Program-made: the position numbers and the translations under genes
Source: an uncultured Roseicyclus sp.
GTDB lineage: Bacteria > Pseudomonadota > Alphaproteobacteria > Rhodobacterales > Rhodobacteraceae
NCBI GenBank assembly: GCA_947491935.1
Contig: CANLLF010000002.1
Location: 1,054,001 to 1,118,000 of the forward strand
Reading direction: 5' to 3'
DNA: 64,000 nt
Notes under the pieces: generated by a model
Databases searched by the model: none
The model's input: the letters and a program-made list of their open reading frames with translations, nothing else
What the model was told of the DNA's origin: nothing
Shown here: positions 42,872-51,245 of the stretch, in pieces
How positions within the stretch are numbered: the first letter of the stretch is position 1
Layout of the letters: each line of letters opens with the position of its first letter

Positions 42872-43735
42872 TCAGATCGGGGCGTCGATCGGGGCAGATT
42901 TCGCGTGGCGTTGCCGGTATCCGCGTGGAGTTGTTCCGTATTGCTCGCGGAATAACTTATGGAAATAACTCAGGTTTTCGAAACCGCAATCCTCGGCGAC
43001 ATTGGCGATGGGCTGGCTTGTGCCCGACAGCATCATGGCGGCGTGCTGGATGCGGATGCGGTTGACATATTGGGTGGGAGAGAGGCCCAGATGGCGCCGT
43101 GCCTCGCGGCAGACATGGGCCTGCGAGCGGCCAGCGGCGGCGATCAGGCCCTCGGCGCCCTGGCGGAACACACGCGGCTCCCGCGCGGCATGGGCGGCGT
43201 GGATCAGCCAGGCGGGCGCCCGATCCTGGGCGCGGGCCGTGGCGTCGAGCACATGGGTCATCATCGACAGGAGGAAATGCTCGATCATGGCGAGGCTTCG
43301 ATGGCTCGATTGCAGGGCCAACATCGCGTTCACCGCGCGCTCTTTCTGAGGGCCCGCGAGGCGGATCGATGCGGGGAATTCCGCCTTCGTCCAGAAAAAT
43401 TTTCTTTCCATATCAGCGGCGTACCGCTGAACAAGGTGATCTGCGGTTGGTTTGCGAAACATGACGTTCAGGATGCGTCCACCGGTGCCGGGAGCGGCTT
43501 GCAATGCGTGACGATCGTGGGGGCGGATGAAGGCCAGATGGCCGGGTTCCAGCAATTCCTCCAACCCGTTGATCCAGTGGTGGACTTGCCCCTGCTCCAC
43601 CAGAAACAGCTCATAATAATCGTGGCTGTGTTCCAGAACCGGCGGCGTTTCAGGCAAGGTTTTCCGAATGAAATGAAAGGCATCACCCGGCGGGAGATAC
43701 GTATCAATTTTGAACACCTTCTGCGGTAAACGCAT
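42872..43735 (-). CDS. AraC-family transcriptional regulator
   Basis: This 287-residue regulator has an N-terminal cupin sensing domain, with LEHSHDYYELFLVEQGQVHH giving the histidine-rich strand. A C-terminal double helix-turn-helix follows: GRSQAHVCREARRHLGLSPT and the signature IANVAEDCGFENLSYFHKLF followed by YGTTPRGYRQ. The layout resembles ChbR-type sugar-responsive regulators. It is divergent from the PhyH gene and may also control the MBL/ABC/mannosidase genes that follow. The 130-bp divergent gap (43736-43865) holds the promoters. Confidence 0.9.
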   Translation of the reverse strand: MRLPQKVFKIDTYLPPGDAFHFIRKTLPETPPVLEHSHDYYELFLVEQGQVHHWINGLEELLEPGHLAFIRPHDRHALQAAPGTGGRILNVMFRKPTADHLVQRYAADMERKFFWTKAEFPASIRLAGPQKERAVNAMLALQSSHRSLAMIEHFLLSMMTHVLDATARAQDRAPAWLIHAAHAAREPRVFRQGAEGLIAAAGRSQAHVCREARRHLGLSPTQYVNRIRIQHAAMMLSGTSQPIANVAEDCGFENLSYFHKLFREQYGTTPRGYRQRHAKSAPIDAPI

Positions 43736-43865
43736 GGGAATAAGGGCTTTTCTGCACGTGCAAACAGGTCGTCATTATCAAGATAGTACATGTTTTCGTC
43801 AAGTCCGGGTCTGCCAAAGCCGTGAATGCCTGATCTATGGTTAACGGGTGACGGGGAGGGATGAG

Positions 43866-44702
43866 ATGTCTTTGGTGCATGCGCCGTTGGATTTGCGCTT
43901 CAAACCAGCGCTGGCAACGGCCGCGCGGCGGTTGAGCCCGGCTGATATCGCGCACTACAACACGCATGGATTTGTGCAGCCGTTTCAGGTGTTTGACGAT
44001 GCCGAGATCGGGGTGATCCGTGCCTATTTTGACCGGTTGATGGACGATATGGGCGAAGATGGGGCCTATGGCATCAATTGCTATCAGGCGCGTCTGTCGG
44101 GGATCTGGGATATCGCGACGGATGCGCGGATTCTGGACGTGGTTCAGGATATCATCGGGCCGGATATCATTTGTTGGGCCAGTGCGATTTTGTCAAAGAA
44201 ACCAGAGGGATCGCGGAAGGTGCCGTGGCATCAGGATGCCTCGTTCTGGAAGCTGTCACCGGCCCGGACCGTGACGGTCTGGCTGGCCATTGATGATGCG
44301 GATGAGGGCAATGCCGCAATGCGGTTTATCCCCGGGACCCATGACAAAGGTGAGATCGAGACCTCGGATATGGGCGCGGACAGCGTGTTTCACAAAGGCA
44401 TCGCGGAGGCGGAGCGCTATGGAGCGCCCTTCGTTAACACTTTGAAAGCAGGACAAATTTCGCTACACGCGGATATGCTCGTCCATGGGTCTGAGATCAA
44501 CAGATCGACCCGCCGCCGCTGCGGCCTGACGCTGCGCTATTGTGCGCCGGAAAGCCGGATCACAGATCCGGACTGGGCCAAAGGTGTGGAGGCTATTGTC
44601 GCGCGCGGCGATGATCCAACTGGGCATTGGCGGCACCATTCGCGGCCCGAAAACGACGATATCCGGGCCACGTCGAGCCCCCATGTGGTGGGGAACAATT
44701 GA
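43866..44702 (+). CDS. Phytanoyl-CoA dioxygenase (PhyH)-family protein
   Basis: This 278-residue Fe(II)/2-oxoglutarate-dependent oxygenase carries the metal motif HxD in VPWHQDASFWKLSPARTVTV. It also has AIDDADEGNAAMRFIPGTH and a distal histidine plus arginine in HADMLVHGSEINRSTRRRCG for iron and 2-oxoglutarate. Many bacterial relatives hydroxylate small or sugar-derived molecules. The start ATG 43866 is six bases after GGGAGG. It faces an AraC regulator and precedes a mannoside-type import operon, so its substrate may be linked to that pathway; this is inference. Confidence 0.82.
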   Translation: MSLVHAPLDLRFKPALATAARRLSPADIAHYNTHGFVQPFQVFDDAEIGVIRAYFDRLMDDMGEDGAYGINCYQARLSGIWDIATDARILDVVQDIIGPDIICWASAILSKKPEGSRKVPWHQDASFWKLSPARTVTVWLAIDDADEGNAAMRFIPGTHDKGEIETSDMGADSVFHKGIAEAERYGAPFVNTLKAGQISLHADMLVHGSEINRSTRRRCGLTLRYCAPESRITDPDWAKGVEAIVARGDDPTGHWRHHSRPENDDIRATSSPHVVGNN

Positions 44703-44736
44703 TGCGCCGGGCCGTCGATTCCACCCATATAGAACT

Positions 44737-44767
44737 GGTATATCTGAAGGATATCTCCGGTATATCC
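44737..44767. promoter_or_regulatory. Repeated ATATC motifs upstream of the MBL/ABC operon
   Basis: GGTATATC occurs at 44737-44744 and again at 44759-44766, exactly 22 bp apart, with GGATATC between them. GGATAT (44749) can also pair with ATATCC (44762). Two helical turns between direct repeats is the layout used by AraC-type regulators, and one is encoded nearby. It lies 15 bp before the MBL start. Confidence 0.4.
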
Positions 44768-44781
44768 GGGGATGATCGCCG

Positions 44782-45462
44782 ATGAAGATCACATGGTTCG
44801 GACATGCAGCGTTCAAGCTGGAGGACGCCGGGGGCTTTTCGGTCATCACCGATCCCTATACGCCGGACGGCGTGGGATATGCGCCGATCCGCGAGACCGC
44901 GGACGTGGTCCTCATCTCATCGGATGACGACAGCGCCCATTGCCGCCACGATCTGATCCCCGGCGACCCGAAAGTGTTAAACGCGTTAACCATTGCGCAG
45001 GCGGGCGGTGCAGGCGAGGCCGGGGGCCTTGCGGTGCAGGCCATCGAGGCCGCGGAATGGGACCATCATCCGGAACACGCGGTGCCGGGCCAGAACGGGA
45101 TGTACCGGTTCGAGCTCGACGGGATCAGGATCGCCCATATGGGGGATGTCGGGAACCCGCTGACCGAGGCGCAGCAGGACTTCTTTCAAGAGACTGATGT
45201 GCTTCTGGCGCTGGCGGGTGGTTACCTGACGATTGAACTGCCCGACCTGATGGAGATGATCCACCGGGTGAAGCCCAGGCTGATCATCCCGATGCATTTC
45301 CGCACGCTCACCTACAAACCGCGCAATACGATGTGGATCGAGAGCTTTCTGGCGCATTTCCGTGACGACGCGGTCGATTTCGCCTCGGCCCATACCATCG
45401 AATTGAGCAAGGGCGATCTGCCTGATCAGACCCGGGTGATGGTGATGGATTACATGCGATAG
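44782..45462 (+). CDS. MBL-fold (UlaG-like) metal-dependent hydrolase-like protein
   Basis: This 226-residue protein starts MKITWFGHAAFKLEDAGGFS, the usual UlaG/RomA-type beginning, followed by VITDPYTPDG. The metal motif normally reading HxHxDH appears as ISSDDDSAHCRH, so most of the first histidines are replaced by acidic residues. The later metal positions RIAHMGDVGN and IIPMHFRTL are kept. It may bind metal differently or be a lactonase of an unusual type. It lies 90 bp before the binding-protein gene and is probably in the same operon. Confidence 0.78.
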   Translation: MKITWFGHAAFKLEDAGGFSVITDPYTPDGVGYAPIRETADVVLISSDDDSAHCRHDLIPGDPKVLNALTIAQAGGAGEAGGLAVQAIEAAEWDHHPEHAVPGQNGMYRFELDGIRIAHMGDVGNPLTEAQQDFFQETDVLLALAGGYLTIELPDLMEMIHRVKPRLIIPMHFRTLTYKPRNTMWIESFLAHFRDDAVDFASAHTIELSKGDLPDQTRVMVMDYMR

Positions 45463-45466
45463 CCGT

Positions 45467-45488
45467 GGCCGCCCGAGGAGGGGCGGCC
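45467..45488 (+). other. Stem-loop between the MBL and binding-protein genes
   Basis: GGCCGCCC and GGGCGGCC form an 8-bp stem around GAGGAG. There is no T run, so it is more likely an mRNA-stabilising or processing hairpin than a terminator. Confidence 0.5.
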
Positions 45489-45552
45489 GGGACCAAAGAC
45501 GATCGCGGAACGCCGCGACATGAGGACGACAAGACCCTAGGGAGGACTTTGA

Positions 45553-47292
45553 ATGAAAAAGACAACTCAGATGCTGCTTGGATCGGTTGCGATGACGCTG
45601 GCCCTGACCGGCGGCGCCTTCGCCCAGGATGTGGCGCGCGAAGACACGGTGATCTTCGATCTCGACCGGACCATCCGCGACCCGGAGAATTTCAACTGGA
45701 TGACCGACGGCACCGGCATCCGCCGCATGCACGGCGCGCATCAGGCGATGTGGGAGCCGCTGTTCATCCTGAATTACAATACCGGTGAGCTGGACCCGTG
45801 GCTGGCCACAAGCGCCGAGGGAAATGAGGACAGCACCGAATTCACCATCACTTTGCGCGAGGACGTGACATGGTCGGACGGGGAAGCGTTCAACGCCGAT
45901 GACGTGGTGTTCACCGTCAACATGGCGCTGGAAAACGAAGAGCTGACGGCGCGCGAAGTGGCGACGTTGCGCGGCCAGGTGGCCAGTGTGGAGGCGGTGG
46001 ATGACCTGACGGTGCGCTTCACGCTTAACGAGCCAAACCCGCGTTTCGTGGTGGAGAACTTCGGCGTGCGCATCTTCGGCAGTTTCCTGATCATGCCGGA
46101 ACATATCTGGGCGGACGTGGAAGATCCTGCGACCTTCGCCTTCTACCCGCCAATTGGCACCGGGCCTTACGTGTACGAATCCAGCGCGTCCAACCGGGCG
46201 ATCTGGGACCGGGCCGACAGCTGGTGGGGCGCCGAGACGGGCTTCATGGATATGCCGGAACCCCAGCGCGTGGTGTTCCTTGAATCGGGCGGCGAGGAAA
46301 GCCGGGCACAGCTGATGATCGCGGGTGATCTGGATGCGGCGCAGAACCTGAGCGTTGGCACGTTCGAAGCCATCCGCGCCCAGAATGGCGATGCGATGGC
46401 ATGGTATGCCGATTATCCCTATGCGGTGGCCGATCCCTGTGCCCGCCAGATGGAGATCAACACAACCGTCGCGCCGTGGGACAACGCCAATATGCGCCGC
46501 GCGGTGAGCATGATCATCGATCGCACCCAGATCGTGAACATCGCGGCGGAGGGGGCCACCACGGCGTCATCCACGATGTTCGCGCAATACGGGGCCATGT
46601 CGCCGTTCATCGATGCGGTGGTGGAGGCCGGTCACGGCCTGTCGGCCACGGCGGATGTGGAAGGGGCGCAGGCGCTGATCGAAGGCGAAGGCTGGGTCCG
46701 CGAGGGCGACTATTACATGAAGGATGGCGAGACGCTGTCGGTCGAGATCCACGTCAATTCGGCCTCTACCGAATATACGCGGACCATCGACATGGTGGTG
46801 GAGCAGTTGCAGCGGGCGGGCGTGGATGCACGGTCGGTTCCGGTCGAAAACTCCGTCTTCTGGGGCGAGGTCCTGCCGTTCGGGGCGTTCACAATGTCCT
46901 ATTCGTGGCTGTCTTGCGGATCGGTGAATGAGCCTTGGGCGTCCATGGGCCGCTACACGGTGGCCGATGTGGTGCCGGTGGGCGAACGCAGCCCCGGCTT
47001 CAACAACACGCCGCGCTGGGACACCGAAGCGGCCCAGGCCTATTCCGCGATTGTGGATGAGATGGCGACGATGCCCCTGGGCGATGACGCGATCCCGGGC
47101 ATGGTGGCGGAGGCCTACCAGTATCTGGATGCCGAAATGCCGTTCATCCCGCTGGTTCAGGCCTACAAGCTGATGCCGTTTTCCACGACCTATTGGGAGG
47201 GCTGGCCGTCGGCGGACAATTACTACAACCATCCGTTCTTCCACTGGAACAGCGGCCATCAGATCATTCACAACCTGACGCGGGCCGAGTGA
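45553..47292 (+). CDS. ABC transporter family-5 substrate-binding protein
   Basis: This 579-residue periplasmic receptor has a clear signal peptide (LLGSVAMTLALTGGAFA|QD). Family-5 landmarks are WEPLFILNYNTGELDPWLAT, ITLREDVTWSDGEAFNADDV and IGTGPYVYESS. Family-5 proteins bind peptides, nickel or oligosaccharides. The neighbouring GH38 mannosidase makes an oligosaccharide likely here. The ribosome site GGGAGGA is strong. A stem-loop follows the gene, as expected where the receptor must exceed the permeases. Confidence 0.93.
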   Translation: MKKTTQMLLGSVAMTLALTGGAFAQDVAREDTVIFDLDRTIRDPENFNWMTDGTGIRRMHGAHQAMWEPLFILNYNTGELDPWLATSAEGNEDSTEFTITLREDVTWSDGEAFNADDVVFTVNMALENEELTAREVATLRGQVASVEAVDDLTVRFTLNEPNPRFVVENFGVRIFGSFLIMPEHIWADVEDPATFAFYPPIGTGPYVYESSASNRAIWDRADSWWGAETGFMDMPEPQRVVFLESGGEESRAQLMIAGDLDAAQNLSVGTFEAIRAQNGDAMAWYADYPYAVADPCARQMEINTTVAPWDNANMRRAVSMIIDRTQIVNIAAEGATTASSTMFAQYGAMSPFIDAVVEAGHGLSATADVEGAQALIEGEGWVREGDYYMKDGETLSVEIHVNSASTEYTRTIDMVVEQLQRAGVDARSVPVENSVFWGEVLPFGAFTMSYSWLSCGSVNEPWASMGRYTVADVVPVGERSPGFNNTPRWDTEAAQAYSAIVDEMATMPLGDDAIPGMVAEAYQYLDAEMPFIPLVQAYKLMPFSTTYWEGWPSADNYYNHPFFHWNSGHQIIHNLTRAE

Positions 47293-47309
47293 CCTGATCG
47301 AGCGATTGG

Positions 47310-47332
47310 CCGGGGCGCGCGGTGCGCCCCGG
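47310..47332 (+). other. Intercistronic stem-loop after the binding-protein gene
   Basis: CCGGGGCGC pairs perfectly with GCGCCCCGG across a 5-base loop, without a T run. Such hairpins usually protect the upstream receptor message and lower permease expression. Confidence 0.7.
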
Positions 47333-47360
47333 TTCCAGCCCGCCGGGGAGGATCTGGGCC

Positions 47361-48368
47361 ATGGGACGTATCCCGCTTTCCTATCTGCTGAACCGTCTGT
47401 TCACGCTGTTTCTGACGGTGTTCATCGCCGCCACGCTGATCTGGATCATCCCGCGCCTGTCGCCGGTGAACCCGGTCGACGTGATGCTGGGGCGGATGGC
47501 GTCGGGCGGTGGGTCGGTTGAGAATTCCGGTGCGATCCTGGCGCAATTGACCGAGCGGTTCGGCCTGAATGATCCGTGGTACGTGCAGTTCTGGCTGTAT
47601 ATCAAGAACACGCTGACCTTCGATTTCGGGATTTCGACGGCGAGCTTCCCGACACCGGTTGCGTCGATGATCGCCGCCGCCTTGCCCTGGACCCTGGGCC
47701 TGATGATCGTGTCGCTGATCATCACCTTCATCATCGGCAACCTTCTGGGCGCGTTGATGGTGTGGGAACATACGCCGCGCCTGTGGAAGGTCGCGATCCC
47801 GGCGGCGATGGTTTTTACGTCGATCCCGCCGATCCTGTCGGGGCTTTTGCTGATGTATATCTTTTCCAGCCAGCTGGGCTGGTTTCCCCTGAACGGGGCC
47901 TATGGGCTTAACACGGAGCCGGGCTGGAGTTTGGACTTCGCGGGATCCGTTCTGTACCACGGGTTCCTGCCGGCGATGTCGATTGTGGTGGTGACCTTCG
48001 GCTTCTGGGCGCTGGGGATGCGCGGCCTGATGATCACCGTGCAGGGGGAGGATTACACGATCCTTGCCAAGGCCAAGGGGTTGCGAAAACGCTACATCCT
48101 CTACCGCTACATGATCCGCAACGCGATCCTGCCGCAGATCACCGCATTCGCGCTCAAGATCGGGATGCTGGTGGCGGGGCAGGTCCTGGTGGAACGGATA
48201 TTCGCCTATAACGGGATGGGCAAGCTGCTCTACGACGCGATCCTCGATCAGGATTTCCCGGTGATCCAGGGCGTGTCTTTCGTGATCATCCTGATGACCG
48301 CCGTGGCCGCCTTTCTGGTCGATCTGATCTACCCGTTCATCGATCCCCGCATCCGGCACGGAGCGTGA
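47361..48368 (+). CDS. ABC transporter permease, DppB type
   Basis: This 335-residue inner-membrane permease has six or so hydrophobic helices, the first being LNRLFTLFLTVFIAATLIWI. The coupling-helix (EAA-like) region is EDYTILAKAKGLRKRYILYR, and the C-terminal ending is DLIYPFIDPRIRHGA. It forms the translocation pore with the next gene's product. ATG 47361 follows GGGGAGG. It lies 4 bp before the second permease. Confidence 0.94.
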   Translation: MGRIPLSYLLNRLFTLFLTVFIAATLIWIIPRLSPVNPVDVMLGRMASGGGSVENSGAILAQLTERFGLNDPWYVQFWLYIKNTLTFDFGISTASFPTPVASMIAAALPWTLGLMIVSLIITFIIGNLLGALMVWEHTPRLWKVAIPAAMVFTSIPPILSGLLLMYIFSSQLGWFPLNGAYGLNTEPGWSLDFAGSVLYHGFLPAMSIVVVTFGFWALGMRGLMITVQGEDYTILAKAKGLRKRYILYRYMIRNAILPQITAFALKIGMLVAGQVLVERIFAYNGMGKLLYDAILDQDFPVIQGVSFVIILMTAVAAFLVDLIYPFIDPRIRHGA

Positions 48369-48372
48369 CGCC

Positions 48373-49323
48373 ATGAGCCATAACAACGCAGCCGCCCCCG
48401 AGACCGCCGCCCCGGATATGACCGGGATCACCAAGAAACAGCTCAAGCGCATGAGGCGCTTCGACAATCCGTGGAACAACCCCAAGCTGATCTGGGGCAT
48501 CGGGTTGCTGCTCGGCATCGTGTTGCTGGGCGTTCTGGGGCGGTTCTTCTGGGATCCGGAGCTGGTGTTCACCGGTGCGGGGATGCCGCGCCAGGGCCCG
48601 GTGGGCATCGAAAACCTGCGCGGCCAAGTCGGCACCTGGGCGCATCCGCTGGGCACGGACGTGTCGGGTAAGGATATTCTGGCGCTGCTGATCGTGGGGG
48701 CACCCAACTCGCTCTACGTGGGCGTGTTGGCGAGCCTGATCGGGATGTCGATCGGCATCTTCCTCGGGTTCTCGGCGGGCTATACCGGGGGCCGCGTCGA
48801 TGACGTGATCCGCGTCAGCTCGGACGTGATGATCACGATCCCGCCTTTGCTGATCCTTGTGGTCGTGCAGGCGAGTTTCGGGGATATCACCCTGACCATG
48901 ATGGCGATCCTGATCGCCGCCTTCGTCTGGCAATCGCCCACGCGCCTGATCCGCGCGCAGGTCCTGTCGATGCGGGAAAGCGGGTATGTGCAGATGGCGC
49001 GCCTGTCGGGTGCGTCGAACATGCACATCATGTTCCGGGAAATGTTGCCGAACCTGGTGCCGTATCTGTTCGGCTCGTTCATCGCCAACGTCACGACATC
49101 CATCGTGACCGCGGTGGGGTTGGAGGTTCTGGGCCTTGGCCCGCAACGGGTGCCGACGCTGGGCCGGGTGATCTATGACGCGATCTCGTCGGCTGCGCTG
49201 ACCCAGAACATGTGGTGGTGGTGGGGCTTCCCGACGATCCTTCTGGGGGTCATGTTCATCGGCTTGTTGCTGATCAACCTCGGCCTTGATGAGGTGTCCA
49301 ACCCGCGGTTGAGGAAGTTGTGA
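48373..49323 (+). CDS. ABC transporter permease, DppC type
   Basis: This 316-residue permease has the DppC/OppC features. It has an N-terminal cytoplasmic stretch before the first helix (LIWGIGLLLGIVLLGVLGRF), HPLGTDVSGKDILALLIVGA and GYVQMARLSGASNMHIMFRE as the ATPase-contact region, ending with NLGLDEVSNPRLRKL. It partners the DppB-type permease directly upstream. The following 193-bp gap (49324-49516) contains a hairpin but no gene. Confidence 0.94.
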   Translation: MSHNNAAAPETAAPDMTGITKKQLKRMRRFDNPWNNPKLIWGIGLLLGIVLLGVLGRFFWDPELVFTGAGMPRQGPVGIENLRGQVGTWAHPLGTDVSGKDILALLIVGAPNSLYVGVLASLIGMSIGIFLGFSAGYTGGRVDDVIRVSSDVMITIPPLLILVVVQASFGDITLTMMAILIAAFVWQSPTRLIRAQVLSMRESGYVQMARLSGASNMHIMFREMLPNLVPYLFGSFIANVTTSIVTAVGLEVLGLGPQRVPTLGRVIYDAISSAALTQNMWWWWGFPTILLGVMFIGLLLINLGLDEVSNPRLRKL

Positions 49324-49466
49324 TGACAATGTGCAGCGGGCAGTGCTTGACCTTGGGTGGGCGTATCGGAACGGGGCCGGAAGGCACTTTATCGTGCGGC
49401 ATCCATCTGACGTTGGTTGGACGTGAAACGGAGCAAAAGCGCCCTCCCGGAGGAAGGTCAGGCGCT

Positions 49467-49498
49467 GCCCGGCTTGGTCAGCCGGGCGCGTGCATTTT
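49467..49498 (+). terminator. Weak terminator-like hairpin between permease and ATPase genes
   Basis: GCCCGGCT and AGCCGGGC pair across TGGTC. Six mixed bases follow, then TTTTT (49494-49498). The T run is not adjacent, so termination is probably partial and allows some readthrough into the ATPase gene. Confidence 0.5.
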
Positions 49499-49516
49499 TC
49501 GGGCGGAGGGAAGCCC

Positions 49517-51244
49517 ATGAGCGTTCTCGACATCAAGAACATCCATATCGATTTCCCCACCTCCAAGGGCGTGGTCCATGCCGTCACCGACGTGACGCTG
49601 TCGATCGAAAAGGGGCGGCGCATCGGGTTCATCGGCGAAAGCGGGTCGGGCAAGACCACGACGGCGCTGGCCGCGATGCGGATGCTGGCCAATCCCGGCT
49701 TCGTGGCGGGCGGCGAGGTGCATCTGAACTCGCTCGACGGGAATACCAATGTTCTGCATCTCGATGATGAGCAGATGCGCCGGGTTCGCCTGCGCAAGAT
49801 CAGTTATATCCCGCAGGGCGCGATGAATTCGCTGAACCCCGTGATGCGGGTGGATGCGCAGATCTGGGATGCGGTGGTCGCCCATGAAGGGGGGCTGTCG
49901 CAGGCCGATTTGCAGGCGCGCAGCGATACGGCGCTGGACGGTGTGGGGCTTGACCCCAAGGTTGTCGGGCGGCTGTTCCCCCATGAGCTGAGCGGGGGGA
50001 TGAAACAGCGGGTGTGCATCGCCATCGGCACCTGCCTGACGCCCGATCTGATTATCGCGGATGAGCCCACCAGCGCGCTGGATGTGATTACCCAGCGCCA
50101 TGTCATGCAGACCCTGCGCGAGATGCAGGAGAAGATCGGAGCGGGCCTGATCCTGATCGGGCACGATATGGGGCTGATGGCGCAATCGGTGGACGATATC
50201 GCGGTGCTGAAAAAGGGCGTGCTGGTGGAATTCGGCCCGGTGCGCAAGATCATCGAGGATGCAGAACATCCCTACACGCGGGAATTGATCTCCTCCGTGC
50301 CGCTGGTGGGTGGCGACAGCTTCCTGTCGGCCCAGGCCAGCCCGCCCAAGGGCGAGAAGCTGGACCAACCCCTGTTGGAGCTGGACGGCGTCAGCAAGCA
50401 ATACGGCGCGGTTACGGCTTTGCACCCGATGTCGTTCGCGCTGGACGGGGAGGAGCCCAAGATCATCTCGATTGTCGGGCAATCGGGCAGTGGCAAATCG
50501 ACGATGGGCAGCCTGATGCTGGGGTTCAATGACCCAAGTGCGGGGCAGGTGCGCTTCAAGGGGGATGATATCAACGCCATGTCGGCGGGGGCGAAACTGG
50601 CGTTTCGCAAGCAGGTTCAGGCGGTGTTTCAGGATCCCTATGCCTGTTTCAACCCGTTCTACCGGGTGAACCACGCCCTGAAATTCCCCTATGAAAATTT
50701 CGGCATGGGCGGCGATGTTCAGACCGCAATGGAAGAGGCCTGCACTGCCGTGGGCCTTGACCCGTCTCTGGTGCTGGGGCGCTACCCGCATCAGCTTTCG
50801 GGCGGGCAGAGGCAGCGGTTGATCGTGGCGCGCGCGCTGATGCTGTCGCCCAAATTGCTGATCGCCGACGAGCCCGTCTCGATGGTGGATGCGTCGCTGC
50901 GCGCGACGATCCTCGCGAATATCCACGACCTGAAGGATAAGCACGGGATTTCAATTATTTACATCACCCATGACCTCGCTACGGCCTATCACGTGAGCGA
51001 CTATGTGATGGTGCTCTATCACGGCCATGTGGTGGAGGCCGGGCCGCCCAAGGAGGTGATCGGCGATCCGCAGCACGCCTATACGCGCCTGCTGATCGAC
51101 TCGATCCCCTGGCCGGATCTGGACCGGGATTGGGGCGATGCCGACGATGCGCGCGCCGCCCTGGACGAGCTTGCGCGGATCGGGGGAACGCCGGAGACCG
51201 TCTATCGCGGGGACATTCCCGGATTCACCTTGGGGCAGGGGTAG
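49517..51244 (+). CDS. ABC transporter ATPase, fused DppD-DppF type
   Basis: This 575-residue protein carries two nucleotide-binding domains. The first has Walker A GESGSGKTT, signature LSGGMKQRV and Walker B LIIADEPTSALD. The second has Walker A GQSGSGKST, signature LSGGQRQRL and Walker B LLIADEPVSMVD. It powers the importer encoded upstream. The usual oligopeptide-type C-terminal extension after each domain (EHPYTRELI, QHAYTRLLI) is present. ATG 49517 follows GGAGGG. One base separates its stop from the mannosidase start. Confidence 0.94.
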   Translation: MSVLDIKNIHIDFPTSKGVVHAVTDVTLSIEKGRRIGFIGESGSGKTTTALAAMRMLANPGFVAGGEVHLNSLDGNTNVLHLDDEQMRRVRLRKISYIPQGAMNSLNPVMRVDAQIWDAVVAHEGGLSQADLQARSDTALDGVGLDPKVVGRLFPHELSGGMKQRVCIAIGTCLTPDLIIADEPTSALDVITQRHVMQTLREMQEKIGAGLILIGHDMGLMAQSVDDIAVLKKGVLVEFGPVRKIIEDAEHPYTRELISSVPLVGGDSFLSAQASPPKGEKLDQPLLELDGVSKQYGAVTALHPMSFALDGEEPKIISIVGQSGSGKSTMGSLMLGFNDPSAGQVRFKGDDINAMSAGAKLAFRKQVQAVFQDPYACFNPFYRVNHALKFPYENFGMGGDVQTAMEEACTAVGLDPSLVLGRYPHQLSGGQRQRLIVARALMLSPKLLIADEPVSMVDASLRATILANIHDLKDKHGISIIYITHDLATAYHVSDYVMVLYHGHVVEAGPPKEVIGDPQHAYTRLLIDSIPWPDLDRDWGDADDARAALDELARIGGTPETVYRGDIPGFTLGQG

Positions 51245-51245
51245 C

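Noticed and set aside
47268-49797. Two long leftward frames across the permease genes
   Set aside because: They are antisense to the permease genes and rich in Arg/His/Gln, as expected for the complement of membrane-protein codons.
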